Below are positions 9,173-18,323 of a stretch of DNA of 64,000 bases, one piece after another (position 1 is the stretch's first letter; every line of letters starts with the position of its first letter). Where the stretch lies: the NCBI GenBank assembly GCA_963723455.1, contig CAVRQM010000001.1:1798001-1862000 (forward strand). Direction: 5' to 3'. The translations under genes were made by a program, and so were the position numbers. Source of the stretch: CAVRQM01 sp963723455. GTDB lineage: Bacteria > Pseudomonadota > Alphaproteobacteria > Acetobacterales > Acetobacteraceae. The notes under the pieces are model-generated. The model worked only from the letters and a program-made list of their open reading frames with translations. It searched no databases and was not told the DNA's origin.

Positions 9173-10141
9173 TCAGCCGATCAGCACCCACAGCCGAAAG
9201 GCTCCCGTCTCCCACCAGCCCTGACGGCGCAGTCCCGGGGTGGCGAGGGCGCGGACGCGCGACGCAACTCCGCCGCTCAGGTCGCGGTCCAATGCGGCGA
9301 GAACATCCGCGGACGCCGTGCTGAGCGCCTGCGGCTGCGCGCGCAACGACGCGACATGGGCGCGCAGCAGCGTGGCGAACTGCGTCGGGCCGCGCCGCAG
9401 CGCCGCGATCGCGCGGGCGGCGAAGCCGGGCGGCGCGCCGACCGCATTGCCCTGGTGCTGGCGATACAGCAGCACCGGGGTTTCATCGCGCAGCACCGCC
9501 CCGCCGGCTGCGCTGACCAGCAGATAGCACCACCAGTCATGCAAGGTGCCCGGCGGCGGCGCGCTGGCGGCGACCAGCCGCGCGGCGGCGGGCGTCAGCA
9601 TGATGGTGCAGCCGGTCGCGATATTCTGCGTCAGCGCCTGCGGAAATCCTGCCGGGCGGCGCAGCCGCTCCGATTGCGCCACCCGGTTCAGCCCGGCATC
9701 GACCCGCCAGTAGCGCGCGCAGTACAGCGTGGCGTTCTGGGCCGTCCCCTGGCCTGCTCCCTTGCCGGCCGGCAGCATCGCCATGCCGCGCGCGAGCTTG
9801 CCGGGCAGCCAGACATCGTCCTGGTCGGCGAACGCGACGGCGTCCGCCTCGTCCAGCGTTGGCGCGACGTCGCGCAGCAGCCGCATGTAGCTCGCCAGCA
9901 CGCCGACATTGCCGGCCGGCGCGGCGTGTTCGACGCACCGCCCGCGTGCCGGCCCGGCGGCGAAGGCGCGCATGATGGCAGCCGTGCCGTCGCGCGAGCC
10001 GTCGTCGCGCCAGTGCAGGGTCCAGCTGGCGTGGGTCTGCGCCAGCAGGCTCCCGAGCTGCTCGGGCAGGAAGCGCGCGCCGTCATAGGTGGACAGCAGG
10101 ATCGCGACGCGCCGGGCGGGGTCTGGCGGTGGGCGCGGCAT
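9173..10141 (-). CDS. family 2 glycosyltransferase (probable rhamnosyltransferase)
   Basis: A 322-residue GT-A glycosyltransferase with the GT2 start RVAILLSTYDGARFLPEQL, then WRDDGSRDGT and the metal-binding ADQDDVW at about residues 105-111. LHDWW and YRQHQGNAVG further on resemble RfbG-like rhamnosyltransferases. It is the last gene of the leftward rfbB-rfbA-rfbC-rfbD cluster, about 10 bp after rfbD. A role in transferring rhamnose from dTDP-L-rhamnose to a surface glycan is therefore likely. Donor and linkage are inferred from context only. Confidence 0.88.
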   Translation of the reverse strand: MPRPPPDPARRVAILLSTYDGARFLPEQLGSLLAQTHASWTLHWRDDGSRDGTAAIMRAFAAGPARGRCVEHAAPAGNVGVLASYMRLLRDVAPTLDEADAVAFADQDDVWLPGKLARGMAMLPAGKGAGQGTAQNATLYCARYWRVDAGLNRVAQSERLRRPAGFPQALTQNIATGCTIMLTPAAARLVAASAPPPGTLHDWWCYLLVSAAGGAVLRDETPVLLYRQHQGNAVGAPPGFAARAIAALRRGPTQFATLLRAHVASLRAQPQALSTASADVLAALDRDLSGGVASRVRALATPGLRRQGWWETGAFRLWVLIG

Positions 10142-10150
10142 TGCGCCGGC

Positions 10151-11017
10151 TCAGCCGGCGGCGACGGCTGCCACGGTGCGCGCGACCGCGTCGCGCCAAT
10201 CCGGCAGGCGCAGGCCGAACACGCGTTGCAGCCTGCCGCAATCGAGCCGCGAATCGGCCGGACGGCGCGCCGGGGTCGGCCAGTCGCCGGTGGCGATCGC
10301 TTCCACCGCGGCGTGCGGCAGGCCGTGCTTCGCGGCCTCGGCGAACACCGACGTCGCCAAGCCGTGCCAACTCGTCTCGCCGCTGCCGGCGGCGTGCAGG
10401 ATGCCGGCGAACTCGTCGCGCCATTCGCCTTCCACGCGCCCGGCCAGCCCCAGGATCGCCGTGGCGAGGTCGTCGGCCGAGGTCGGCGTGCCGATCTGGT
10501 CGGCGACCACGCGCAGCCGGTCGGTCTTCCGTGCGGCGTTCAGCATGGTCAGCACGAAGTTGCTGCCGCGCGGGCCGTACACCCAGGCGGTGCGCAGCAC
10601 GATGGCGCGCGGGCAGGCCGCCAGCACCGCCTGCTCGCCGGCCAGCTTGGTGGCACCGTACACGCCGGTTGGATTGGGGGCGTCGGTCTCGACATACGGC
10701 GCGCCCTTGTCGCCGTCGAACACGTAGTCGGTCGAGACATGGATCAGCGGGATGTTCGTCGCCGCGCAGTACTGCGCCAGCGCGGCCGGGCCGTCGCGGT
10801 TGGCGCGCATCGCCGCTTCCGGCTCGGTCTGGGCGCGATCGACCGCGGTGTAGGCGGCGGCGTTGACCAGCACGCGAGGGCGCGCCGCGCGCACCGCGTC
10901 CAGCAGCGTGTCGGGGCGATCGAAGTCGAACGCGGGGCGGCCGATGACGCGAACATCGCCTGACGCCGCCAGCGCGGAGGCGAGCTGCCCGGCCCCGCCG
11001 GTCACGAGGATGGTCAC
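10151..11017 (-). CDS. rfbD: dTDP-4-dehydrorhamnose reductase
   Basis: Last step of dTDP-L-rhamnose synthesis: NAD(P)H-dependent reduction of dTDP-4-dehydro-L-rhamnose. It is a short-chain dehydrogenase-type fold with TILVTGGAGQLASALA (Rossmann), VNAAAYTAVDRAQTEPE, HVSTDYVFDG and the catalytic Y-x3-K in YGATKLAGEQAV. The GTG at 11017 gives the family N-terminus directly; the frame stays open further upstream but that extension looks non-homologous. It follows rfbC by about 40 bp in the rfbBACD cluster. About 288 residues is normal. Confidence 0.95.
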   Translation of the reverse strand: MTILVTGGAGQLASALAASGDVRVIGRPAFDFDRPDTLLDAVRAARPRVLVNAAAYTAVDRAQTEPEAAMRANRDGPAALAQYCAATNIPLIHVSTDYVFDGDKGAPYVETDAPNPTGVYGATKLAGEQAVLAACPRAIVLRTAWVYGPRGSNFVLTMLNAARKTDRLRVVADQIGTPTSADDLATAILGLAGRVEGEWRDEFAGILHAAGSGETSWHGLATSVFAEAAKHGLPHAAVEAIATGDWPTPARRPADSRLDCGRLQRVFGLRLPDWRDAVARTVAAVAAG

Positions 11018-11057
11018 GCCCTCACCGCCGCCCTCTGCCCGACGTAACGGTCTTGCC

Positions 11058-11615
11058 TCAAGCGTGGAACCACGGGTCGCATTCGCCCAGCCGCGGCAGC
11101 CTCGCGTCCTTGTCGGACAGCACGGCCGCATTCGGCGCGACCGGCCATGGTAATGCCAGATCGGGATCGTTCCAGATCACGCCGCGCTCGCTGTCGCGGT
11201 CATAATCTGCGGTGACTTTGTAGAACACCTCGGTGTCCGCCTCGAGCGTGACGAAACCGTGCAGGAAGCCGACCGGCACCCAGAGCTGCTGGCCGTTATC
11301 CGCCGACAGCTCGGCCGCCGCGTGGCGCCCGTAGGTGGCCGAGCCGTGCCGGATGTCCACCGCCACGTCCCAGATCCGTCCGCGCAGCACGCGCACCAGC
11401 TTGCCCTGCGCGCGCGCGCCAATCTGGCAATGCAGGCCGCGCACCGTGCCGGCATGCGCCGAGAAGCTCTGGTTGTCCTGGCGGAACGGACCGGCCACGC
11501 CGGCCTCGGCGAACTTGCCCGCCGCATAGACTTCCGAGAACCAGCCGCGCGAATCCGAAAAGCGCGGCGGCTCCAGCCGGATCACCTCGGCAATCGACAG
11601 CCGCTCGGCCTTCAT
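11058..11615 (-). CDS. rfbC: dTDP-4-dehydrorhamnose 3,5-epimerase
   Basis: Epimerizes dTDP-4-dehydro-6-deoxyglucose at C3 and C5, the third step of the pathway. It is a cupin protein of 185 residues, the family length. Signatures are FSDSRGWFSEVY, QDNQSFSAHAGTVRGLHCQ (with the catalytic His), GRIWDVAVDIRHGS, WVPVGFLHGFVTL and the active-site Tyr region FYKVTADYDRDSERGVIWND. It sits between rfbA and rfbD, 12 bp after rfbA. Confidence 0.97.
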   Translation of the reverse strand: MKAERLSIAEVIRLEPPRFSDSRGWFSEVYAAGKFAEAGVAGPFRQDNQSFSAHAGTVRGLHCQIGARAQGKLVRVLRGRIWDVAVDIRHGSATYGRHAAAELSADNGQQLWVPVGFLHGFVTLEADTEVFYKVTADYDRDSERGVIWNDPDLALPWPVAPNAAVLSDKDARLPRLGECDPWFHA

Positions 11616-11627
11616 GCGCGCCCCCGT

Positions 11628-12506
11628 TCAGGCATGTTCGCCATCGGCCAGCTCCTGCAGCACCCGGCCGAGCTCCGTCTTGCCCAGCGCGCGCGCCTGC
11701 GCACGCAGGTGCGCCGCGTCGATCCAGCCCATGCGGAACGCCACTTCCTCCGGGCTGCCGACCAGCATACCCTGGCGCGACTGGATCGTCTGCACGAAGG
11801 TCGCCGCCTGCAGCAGCGAATCCGGCGTGCCGGCGTCGAGCCAGGCGCAGCCGCGGCCCAGCCGCTCGACATGCAGCGAGCCCTCGTCGAGGTACATCCG
11901 GTTCAGGTCGGTGATCTCCAGCTCGCCGCGATGCGACGGCTTCACCCGCGCCGCCATCTCGCCGACGCGGGCGTCGTAGAAATACAGGCCGATCACCGCC
12001 CAGTTGCTTTGCGGTGCGGCCGGCTTCTCGATGATGTCGCGCGCCCGGCCGTCGCCGTCAATCGTGACGACTCCGTAGCGTTCTGGGTCGCGCACCTGAT
12101 AGGCGAAGACCGAGGCGCCTGCGCTGCGCGCGGCGGCCTTGCGCAGCAGCACCGAAAGGTGGTCGGCGAAGATCAGGTTGTCGCCCAGCGCCAGGGCGCA
12201 GGCCTGTCCGTCCATCCAGTCGCGGCCGATGACGAAGGCCTGCGCCAGGCCTTCGGGTCGCGGCTGCTCGGCATAGCCGATGCGCACCCCGAGCCGCTCG
12301 CCATCGCCCAGCAGGCGGCGGAACTGCGGCAGGTCGCCGGGCGTGGAGATCACCAGGATGTCGCGGATGCCGGCCAGCATCAGCACCGACAGCGGATAGT
12401 AGATCATCGGCTTGTCATAGACCGGCAGCATCTGCTTGCTGGATGCCAGCGTCATCGGATGCAGCCGGGTGCCCGATCCGCCGGCCAGCAGGATGCCCTT
12501 CTGCAT
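11628..12506 (-). CDS. rfbA: glucose-1-phosphate thymidylyltransferase
   Basis: Forms dTDP-glucose from dTTP and glucose-1-phosphate, the first step of dTDP-rhamnose synthesis. The sugar-nucleotidyltransferase signature GILLAGGSGTRLHPMT lies at the N-terminus, followed by SKQMLPVYDKPMIYYPLSVL and LGDNLIF. The ATG at 12506 overlaps the rfbB stop as ATGA and gives the standard MQKGILLAGG start, so the longer open frame upstream is not used. Length is 292 residues. Confidence 0.97.
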   Translation of the reverse strand: MQKGILLAGGSGTRLHPMTLASSKQMLPVYDKPMIYYPLSVLMLAGIRDILVISTPGDLPQFRRLLGDGERLGVRIGYAEQPRPEGLAQAFVIGRDWMDGQACALALGDNLIFADHLSVLLRKAAARSAGASVFAYQVRDPERYGVVTIDGDGRARDIIEKPAAPQSNWAVIGLYFYDARVGEMAARVKPSHRGELEITDLNRMYLDEGSLHVERLGRGCAWLDAGTPDSLLQAATFVQTIQSRQGMLVGSPEEVAFRMGWIDAAHLRAQARALGKTELGRVLQELADGEHA

Positions 12507-13579
12507 CAGGCGGCGTCCTGCCGCGGCGCGGCCGCGCCCAGGCGTTGCCCAGCATAGCCGCGGGCGCGCACGCCCTGCCACCACGCCCGGTTGGCCAGGT
12601 ACCAGTCAACGGTCTTGGCCAGCCCGGCCTCGAAATCATGCGGCGCGCGCCAATCCAGCGCCGCCTCGCTGCGGCTTGGGTCGATCTCGTAGCGGAAATC
12701 ATGGCCTGGACGGTCCGAGACGAACTCGATCAGCCGCGCCCGCGGGCCGGCCGGATCGGGCAGGCGCGCATCGAGCGCCGCACAGATGGCCCGCACCACG
12801 TCGAGGTTGCTGCGCGGCTGGCGCGCGCCGATGGCGTAGGTCTGTCCGACCTGGCCGCGCTCCAGCACCGCCACCAGGGCGGCCGCGTGGTCATCGACAT
12901 ACAACCAGTCGCGCAGGTTGGAGCCGTCGCCGTACACCGGCAGCGGGCGTCCTTCCAGCGCGTTCAGCAGCACCAGCGGAATGAGCTTTTCCGGGAATTG
13001 CCAGGGGCCGTAGTTGTTGGTCGTGTTGCTGACCAGCGTCGGCAGGCCATACGTGTGGTGCCAGGCGCGCACGAGATGGTCCGACGCCGCCTTGCTCGCC
13101 GAATACGGGCTGCGCGGGTCATAGGCGGTGGTCTCGTTGAACGGCGCATCGTCCGCGCCCAGCGCGCCGAACACCTCGTCGGTCGAGACGTGATGGAAAC
13201 GGAACGTGGCGCGGCGCGCGGCCGGCAGGGTCGCGCAATAGGCGCGGGCGGCGTCCAGCAGGGTGAACGTGCCGATCACGTTTGTCTGCACGAACGCCGC
13301 CGGGCCGTCGATCGAGCGGTCCACATGCGTCTCGGCCGCCAGGTGCATGACCGCGTCCGGCTGGTAGGTCGCGAACACTTGCGCAACCGCACCGGGATCG
13401 GCAATGTCGGCGCGAACCAGGGTGTGACGGTTGCTGGAGCGCGCGGATTCCAGCGCATCCTCCGAGGCGGCATAGGTCAGCTTGTCGAGATTGACGACGC
13501 TGTGCTCGGTAGCGGCGATCAGATGGCGTATGACGGCCGAGCCGATGAAGCCGCATCCACCCGTCACCAACACTCGCAT
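12506..13579 (-). CDS. rfbB: dTDP-glucose 4,6-dehydratase
   Basis: Converts dTDP-glucose to dTDP-4-dehydro-6-deoxyglucose using bound NAD+. It is an extended SDR of 357 residues with MRVLVTGGCGFIGSAVIRHL (Rossmann), HLAAETHVDRSIDGP, HVSTDEVFGALG and the catalytic YSASKAASDHLVRA (Y-x3-K), then NNYGPWQFPEKLIPL. The ATG at 13579 is the conserved start. It is the first gene of the leftward rhamnose operon, and its promoter must lie in 13580-13743, which contains 15-bp tandem repeats. Confidence 0.97.
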   Translation of the reverse strand: MRVLVTGGCGFIGSAVIRHLIAATEHSVVNLDKLTYAASEDALESARSSNRHTLVRADIADPGAVAQVFATYQPDAVMHLAAETHVDRSIDGPAAFVQTNVIGTFTLLDAARAYCATLPAARRATFRFHHVSTDEVFGALGADDAPFNETTAYDPRSPYSASKAASDHLVRAWHHTYGLPTLVSNTTNNYGPWQFPEKLIPLVLLNALEGRPLPVYGDGSNLRDWLYVDDHAAALVAVLERGQVGQTYAIGARQPRSNLDVVRAICAALDARLPDPAGPRARLIEFVSDRPGHDFRYEIDPSRSEAALDWRAPHDFEAGLAKTVDWYLANRAWWQGVRARGYAGQRLGAAAPRQDAA

Positions 13580-13599
13580 GCGATACTCCCGAAAGCGCC

Positions 13600-13659
13600 C
13601 AGGCGCGTCTGGTTCTGACGTACCTGGTTCAGGCGCATCTGACCCAGGCGTGTCCGGCG
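13600..13659. repeat. 15-bp tandem repeat array A (4 units)
   Basis: Four consecutive 15-bp units lie in the divergent rfbB/glycosyltransferase intergenic region: CAGGCGCGTCTGGTT, CTGACGTACCTGGTT, CAGGCGCATCTGACC and CAGGCGTGTCCGGCG. The period is a multiple of three, so every frame stays open across it. It begins only 21 bp upstream of the rfbB start codon. Confidence 0.75.
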
Positions 13660-13735
13660 TGGTGGCGGGCGTTTTGACAGCCCGCCGCGACCGGGGCAAC
13701 CCTGCCGTCGCAACGACCTCGGAACAGGTGCCAAG

Positions 13736-13809
13736 GATGGCCAGTGATTGATGGCCAGGTGATCGGGGGCCAGCTGATCGATGGCCGGCTGATTGATGGC
13801 CGGCTGACC
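13736..13809. repeat. 15-bp tandem repeat array B (5 units)
   Basis: Five degenerate units with consensus GATGGCCGGCTGATT (the first is 14 bp). They span the GTG start of the large glycosyltransferase and encode its first residues as a pentapeptide repeat (IDGQV, IGGQL, IDGRL, IDGRL). The motif loosely resembles array A, 76 bp away. Confidence 0.75.
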
Positions 13810-16567
13810 GGCGACCTGCGGCGGGCGCATCGCCTGCTCTGCTCGCCGCTGATCGAGGAGGCGGAGTTCCGCGCCGCCCTGGGCGACGGGCGGGCGAATA
13901 TCGGCACGGTCGCGCGCTACCTGCGACTGTCGGCGGCGGAGCGTCCGGCGCTGACGCCGTTCTTCGACCCGGTGTTCTACCGCATCCATAGCCGCGACCT
14001 GCCCGATGATGCCGACCCGCTGCTGGAGTTCCTCGATCATGGTCTGGCGGCCTGGCGCGACCCGCATCCGCTGATCGACCTGCGCCACATCGCCGGACAG
14101 GATGAGTTGCTGCTCGGTGATCCGCCGGACGGCGCGGCCGTGGCCGCCGTGCTGGCTGGGGATCTGGCCGATCCCAGCCCGTATTTCGACCGCGCCTTCT
14201 ACGCCGCGCAGCTGGGATCGCCGCCGCCGGCCGGCAGCGGCGGCCTGCTGCGCCATTTCCTGACCGCCGGGCTGGCCGATGGCAGGCAGCCGAATCGCTG
14301 GCTCGATCCCGACTGGTACGGCGCGGCCTACGACGACGTGCCGGCCGGGCGCTATGCGGCGCTGCGCCATTTCGTGCTGCTGGGCGACCCGCTCGGCCGC
14401 GCCAGTGGGACGCTGTTCGACGGCGCGCTGTACCAGCGCCGCTACACCGATGTCGCCGACGCGCGCATGGCCCCGCTGCGGCACTTCCTGGCCTATGGGC
14501 GGCAGGAGGGCCGCCAGCCGGCCAGCGACCGGCCGCCGCCGCGCCCGCGCGCCGCGCCCGCCGCCGAGTTCGACGTGGGCGAGGCGGCGCCGATCGAGCC
14601 GGCGGCGCTGCTGGCCGGTCACGCCGCGCTGGCACGGCGGCTCGATGCCCTGCGCCAGGCCGACAAGGACGCGGTGCAGGTCGAGCCGCCGCCGCTTGTG
14701 GTCAGCCACAGCCCGGCCGCCGACCTGGCGCGCATCCGCCTGCCGGCCAGCGCTGCGCCGCGCCTGTCGATCCTGATCGCCGCCCATGAACAGGCGGCGC
14801 ACACCGTCGCCTGCCTGCTGGCCATCAGCGCCAACCCGCCGGCCTGCGGGTTCGAGGTGGTGCTGGCCGATGACGGCTCGCGCGGGCCGGTCTATGCCCG
14901 CCTGGCGGCGGTGGCCAACCTGGCGCATGTGCGCCTGCCGGCGAATTGCGGGTTCGTCCACGCCTGCAACGCCGGCTTCCGGCGCTGCCGCGGCGAGTAT
15001 GTGCTGCTGCTCAACAACGATGCGCAACCGCTGCCGGGGGCCATTGACCGGCTGGTGGCCTCACTCGACGACGACCCAGGACTCGCTGCCGTGGGGCCGA
15101 AGATTGTCTATCCGGACGGCCGGCTGCAGGAGGCCGGGTGCTTCCTGCGGCCGGACGGCGAGAGCGGCATGGTCGGACTGTTCGCCGACCCGGCCGACCC
15201 GCAATTCGGCTTCGACCGCGACGTGGCCTATTGCTCGGGCGCCGCCCTGCTGCTGCGCCGCTCGGCGCTGGGCGATGCGCTGTTCGACGACGCCTATGCG
15301 CCGGCCTATTGCGAGGACGCCGACCTGTGCCTGCGGCTGCGCGCGGCGGGGCATCGCGTGCGCTACATCGCCGGCGCCCGCGTGGTCCATCACCTGAGCG
15401 CAAGCAGCGAACCGCGCCACGCCGCCCGCCGGCACAGGCTGATCGCGCGCAACCAGGCGCGGCTGCAGGCGCGCTGGGCCGAGTCGCTGGCGGCGATGGA
15501 CCGGGTGCGGCCGATCGCCTTCTACCTGCCGCAGTTCCACCCCATCCCGCAGAACGATCTGTGGTGGGGCGCGGGCTTCACCGAATGGAGCAACGTGGTG
15601 CGCGCGCGGCCGAGCTATGCCGGGCACTACCAGCCGCATCTGCCGGCCGATCTCGGGTTCTACGACCTGCGCGTGGCCGAGACCCTGCGGCGGCAGGCGG
15701 CGCTGGCGCGGCGCTACGGCATCGAGGGATTCTGCGTCTATCACTACGATTTCGGCAGCCAGCGCCTGCTGGACGCGCCGATGGCGGTGCTGCATGCCAA
15801 TCCGGACATCGCGTTCCGTCATTGCCTGTGCTGGGCCAACGAAAACTGGACCCGCAACTGGGACGGCGGCGCGCGCGAAATCCTGGTCGAGCAGCAATAC
15901 GATCGGATCACCCTGGATCGCGTGATCGCCGACGCGGTGCGCCACGCCGCCGATCCGCGCTACATCCGGGTCGAGGGCCAGCCGCTGTTCCTGGTCTATC
16001 GCCCGCTGCGCCTGCCCGATGCCGCCGGCTTTTCCGCCCGGCTGCGCGCGGCGTTCCGCGCCGCCGGGTTCGCCGGCGCGCACCTGGCCTATGTGGAAAG
16101 CATGGAGGCGGCCGGGCACGGACTGCGCCCGGCGGATATCGGGTTCGACGCCGCCGTGGAGTTCCCGCCGCACGGCAGCGCGGTGGCCGCGGAGGACGCC
16201 GCTGCGATCGTCAAGCCGGGCTGGGCCGGCTATCGCTATGATTACGCCGAGACGGTGCTGGCCTTCCTGCGCCGCGAGGGCGTGGGCCACCGGCGCTACC
16301 CGACGGTGTTCCCGAGCTGGGACAACACGCCGCGGCAAGCCATGCACGGCACCAGCTTCGACGGCGCCACGCCGGAGGCGTTCGGGTTCTATGTCGAGCA
16401 GACGATCGAGGCGATGCGCGGCATACCTGGCTGGCGAGCACCGGCTGCTGTTCATCAACGCCTGGAACGAGTGGGCCGAGGGCGCGCATCTGGAGCCGGA
16501 CAGCGGCTATGGCCATCGCTGGCTGGAGGCGCTGCGCGGCGCGCTGGACGCACGGGCCTGGCATTGA
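13744..16567 (+). CDS. multidomain glycosyltransferase: GT2 plus WbsX/GH99-like domain (frame broken once)
   Basis: About 940 residues once repaired. The N-terminus is a 15-bp-encoded pentapeptide repeat. Residues about 65-260 hold several copies of an F-D-x2-[FL]-Y motif with [PL]-L-R-H-F-L and G-R-Q-P, seen in large polysaccharide glycosyltransferases. A GT2 domain follows at about 338-560 (LSILIAAHEQAAHTV, ADDGSRGPV, LLLNNDAQPLPGA, YCEDADLCLRLR). A WbsX-type domain starts at about 592 (AFYLPQFHPIPQNDLWWG, FTEWSNV, GIEGFCVYHYDF, WANENWTRNWDGG). Near 16420 the frame breaks; the conserved ending INAWNEWAEGAHLEPDSGYG is in the next frame and stops at 16567. One extra G explains it. It probably assembles or modifies the rhamnose-containing surface glycan. 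Confidence 0.85.
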
Positions 16568-17766
16568 CCGCGGCGCCGGAGGACGTGCCGATCACGCTGG
16601 TCGGCCACCCGTTCGCGCCGATCGGCATGGGCGAGCAACTGCGCAGCCACGTCGCGGCGCTCGACGCGATGCGCCTGCAGCATGGCGTGCTGGACATCTT
16701 CCGCCACAGCAGCCGCACCGACGACGCGCACGCGGCGATGCTTGACGGGCGCGAGATCGCCGCCGCGCCGGGCGGCATCCGCATCTTCCACGTCAACGGC
16801 AACGAGGTGGAGCGCGTGCTGGATGCGTTCGCCGCGCGCGGCGGCAGCTTCGAGGATGGCTACAACATCGTCATGCCGGCCTGGGAACTGTCGGTCTATC
16901 CATCCGAATGGACGCCGGGGCTGCGCCGCTTCGACGAGATCTGGGCAATCTCGCGCTTTGTGCAGGTCGGGCTCGCCGCGGCCGGGCTGGCCAGCCATCT
17001 GGTTGGCCAGTCGGTCGAGCCGCCGCCGGGACCGAGGCTGCCGCGCCGCTGGTTCGCCATCCGCGAAAGCGCCTTCGTGCTGCTGCACATGCTGGACCTG
17101 TCATCCTATGCCGAGCGCAAGAATCCGCAGGCGGCGCGCAAGCTGTTCGCAGCGCTGCGCGCCGCCCGGCCGGCCGCGGACCTGCAACTGGTCATCAAGG
17201 TCAAGAATGCCGAGGTGGCGGCCGAGGAGTGGGCGGCGGCGCTGCCGGCCGATCCGCACATGCGCGTCATCAGCGCGCCGCTCGACAGTCTCGGCGCACG
17301 CAGCCTGATCGCGGCCTGCGACTGCTTCGTGTCGCTGCACCGCGCGGAAGGCTTCGGGCGCGGCCTGGGCGAGGCGATGGCGATGGGGCGGCTGGCGCTG
17401 GGCACCGGCTGGTCGGGCAATCTGGACTTCATGTCCGATGCCAATTCCGTGCTGGTCCCGGCGGCCATGGTCGCGGTGCGGCGCGGGGCCTATCCGCATG
17501 GGCGCGGCCAGCGCTGGGCCGAGCCGGATCTGGCCACGGCCGCGGCGCGGCTGCTGGCGCTGATCGACGACCCGGCGCAGGCCGCAGCCCTGGCGGCACG
17601 CGGCCGGCGCGAGGTGCTGGCCTCGCACGGGCACCGCGCGGTGGGCCTGCGCATCCTGGACCGGCTGGAGCGCATCGTTGCCGAGCGGCCCGGCCTGGCG
17701 TCGTCGGCACCGGCGGCGCGCGGGCAGGGTGCGCGGCAGAGGCGGCGGGCCTCGGGCGGATGCTGA
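16564..17766 (+). CDS. glycosyltransferase (GT1/GT4-like, GT-B fold)
   Basis: About 400 residues, starting at TTG 16564 (overlapping the previous stop) or at a nearby GTG. It begins ITLVGHPFAPIGMGEQLRSH and shows the C-terminal nucleotide-sugar site typical of GT-B enzymes, FVSLHRAEGFGRGLGEAMAMG, followed by GTGWSGNLDFM. No signal peptide or membrane segment is seen. Because of the upstream frame break it appears fused to the GT2-WbsX protein, but the WbsX stop and this start overlap cleanly, so two genes are more likely. Donor and acceptor are unknown. Confidence 0.8.
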   Translation: MTAAPEDVPITLVGHPFAPIGMGEQLRSHVAALDAMRLQHGVLDIFRHSSRTDDAHAAMLDGREIAAAPGGIRIFHVNGNEVERVLDAFAARGGSFEDGYNIVMPAWELSVYPSEWTPGLRRFDEIWAISRFVQVGLAAAGLASHLVGQSVEPPPGPRLPRRWFAIRESAFVLLHMLDLSSYAERKNPQAARKLFAALRAARPAADLQLVIKVKNAEVAAEEWAAALPADPHMRVISAPLDSLGARSLIAACDCFVSLHRAEGFGRGLGEAMAMGRLALGTGWSGNLDFMSDANSVLVPAAMVAVRRGAYPHGRGQRWAEPDLATAAARLLALIDDPAQAAALAARGRREVLASHGHRAVGLRILDRLERIVAERPGLASSAPAARGQGARQRRRASGGC

Positions 17767-18083
17767 ACTGGGTGCTGGCGGCGATCGCCGCGGCGCTTTG
17801 GAGCACCGCGTATAGCTGGTATTTCGTTCCCGACCTGCGGCGCTGGCTGTGGCGCCGTCGCCGCCGCCGCCAGGCCGCCGAGGCGCAGCGGGCGCAGGCT
17901 GGATCCGCCTGGATGCGTCGCGGCCCCGGCCCGCGTGGCCGGCCACCATTGCCCCAGCCGTGGCCGCACGAAGGGCCGCAGGCTGGCGCGCGGCCGGCCG
18001 GGTCGCGGCGACCCGAGGCGAAGCCGGGCGCAACGATCATCCCGTTCCCACCGCGCCGCCCGGATCGCACCCCGCGCGGCTAA
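17760..18083 (+). CDS. small single-pass membrane protein, hypothetical
   Basis: A 107-residue frame overlapping the end of the glycosyltransferase (ATGCTGA at 17760-17766). It starts with one hydrophobic segment (MLNWVLAAIAAALWSTAYSW), continues with an Arg-rich stretch (RRWLWRRRRRRQ) and ends in a long Pro/Arg/Gly-rich tail with IIPFPPRRP. I do not recognise a family. The overlap suits translational coupling, but in this GC range spurious open frames are frequent, so it may not be real. Confidence 0.4.
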   Translation: MLNWVLAAIAAALWSTAYSWYFVPDLRRWLWRRRRRRQAAEAQRAQAGSAWMRRGPGPRGRPPLPQPWPHEGPQAGARPAGSRRPEAKPGATIIPFPPRRPDRTPRG

Positions 18084-18323
18084 GCGTCCGTGACCGACTG
18101 TTGCAGCCGCGCCACGCTGCGCGGTTGCGGCGGCGCAACGGCTGTCAACGCGCTTGACCGCGGACCGTCGCCGCACGCACAACCAATCCAACAACGAACG
18201 CCGTGGAACACGAACGACCGCGCGGCTTCATACCACAGACGCTAGTTGTCATAGAAGTGTCACAAAAGCGAGCGTGGTTTTGCTTGCCAGGGCCTGGCCT
18301 GGCGAGCGGCAGGAACGAGGGAC

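Noticed and set aside
9149..10963. 604-codon plus-strand frame opposite the GT2 and rfbD genes
   Set aside because: No domain and biased composition; shadow of the leftward rhamnose genes.
13600..13809. Possible CRISPR array
   Set aside because: Units are contiguous 15-bp tandem repeats with no spacers, and no cas genes are nearby.
13580..14635. Long N-terminal extension of rfbB in the open frame
   Set aside because: RfbB homology starts exactly at ATG 13579; the extension is antisense to the glycosyltransferase and to the 15-bp repeats.
13744..17766. Single 1340-residue fusion of GT2, WbsX and GT-B domains
   Set aside because: The WbsX ending INAWNEWAEG lies in another frame and stops at 16567, overlapping a new start, so two genes with one frame break fit better.
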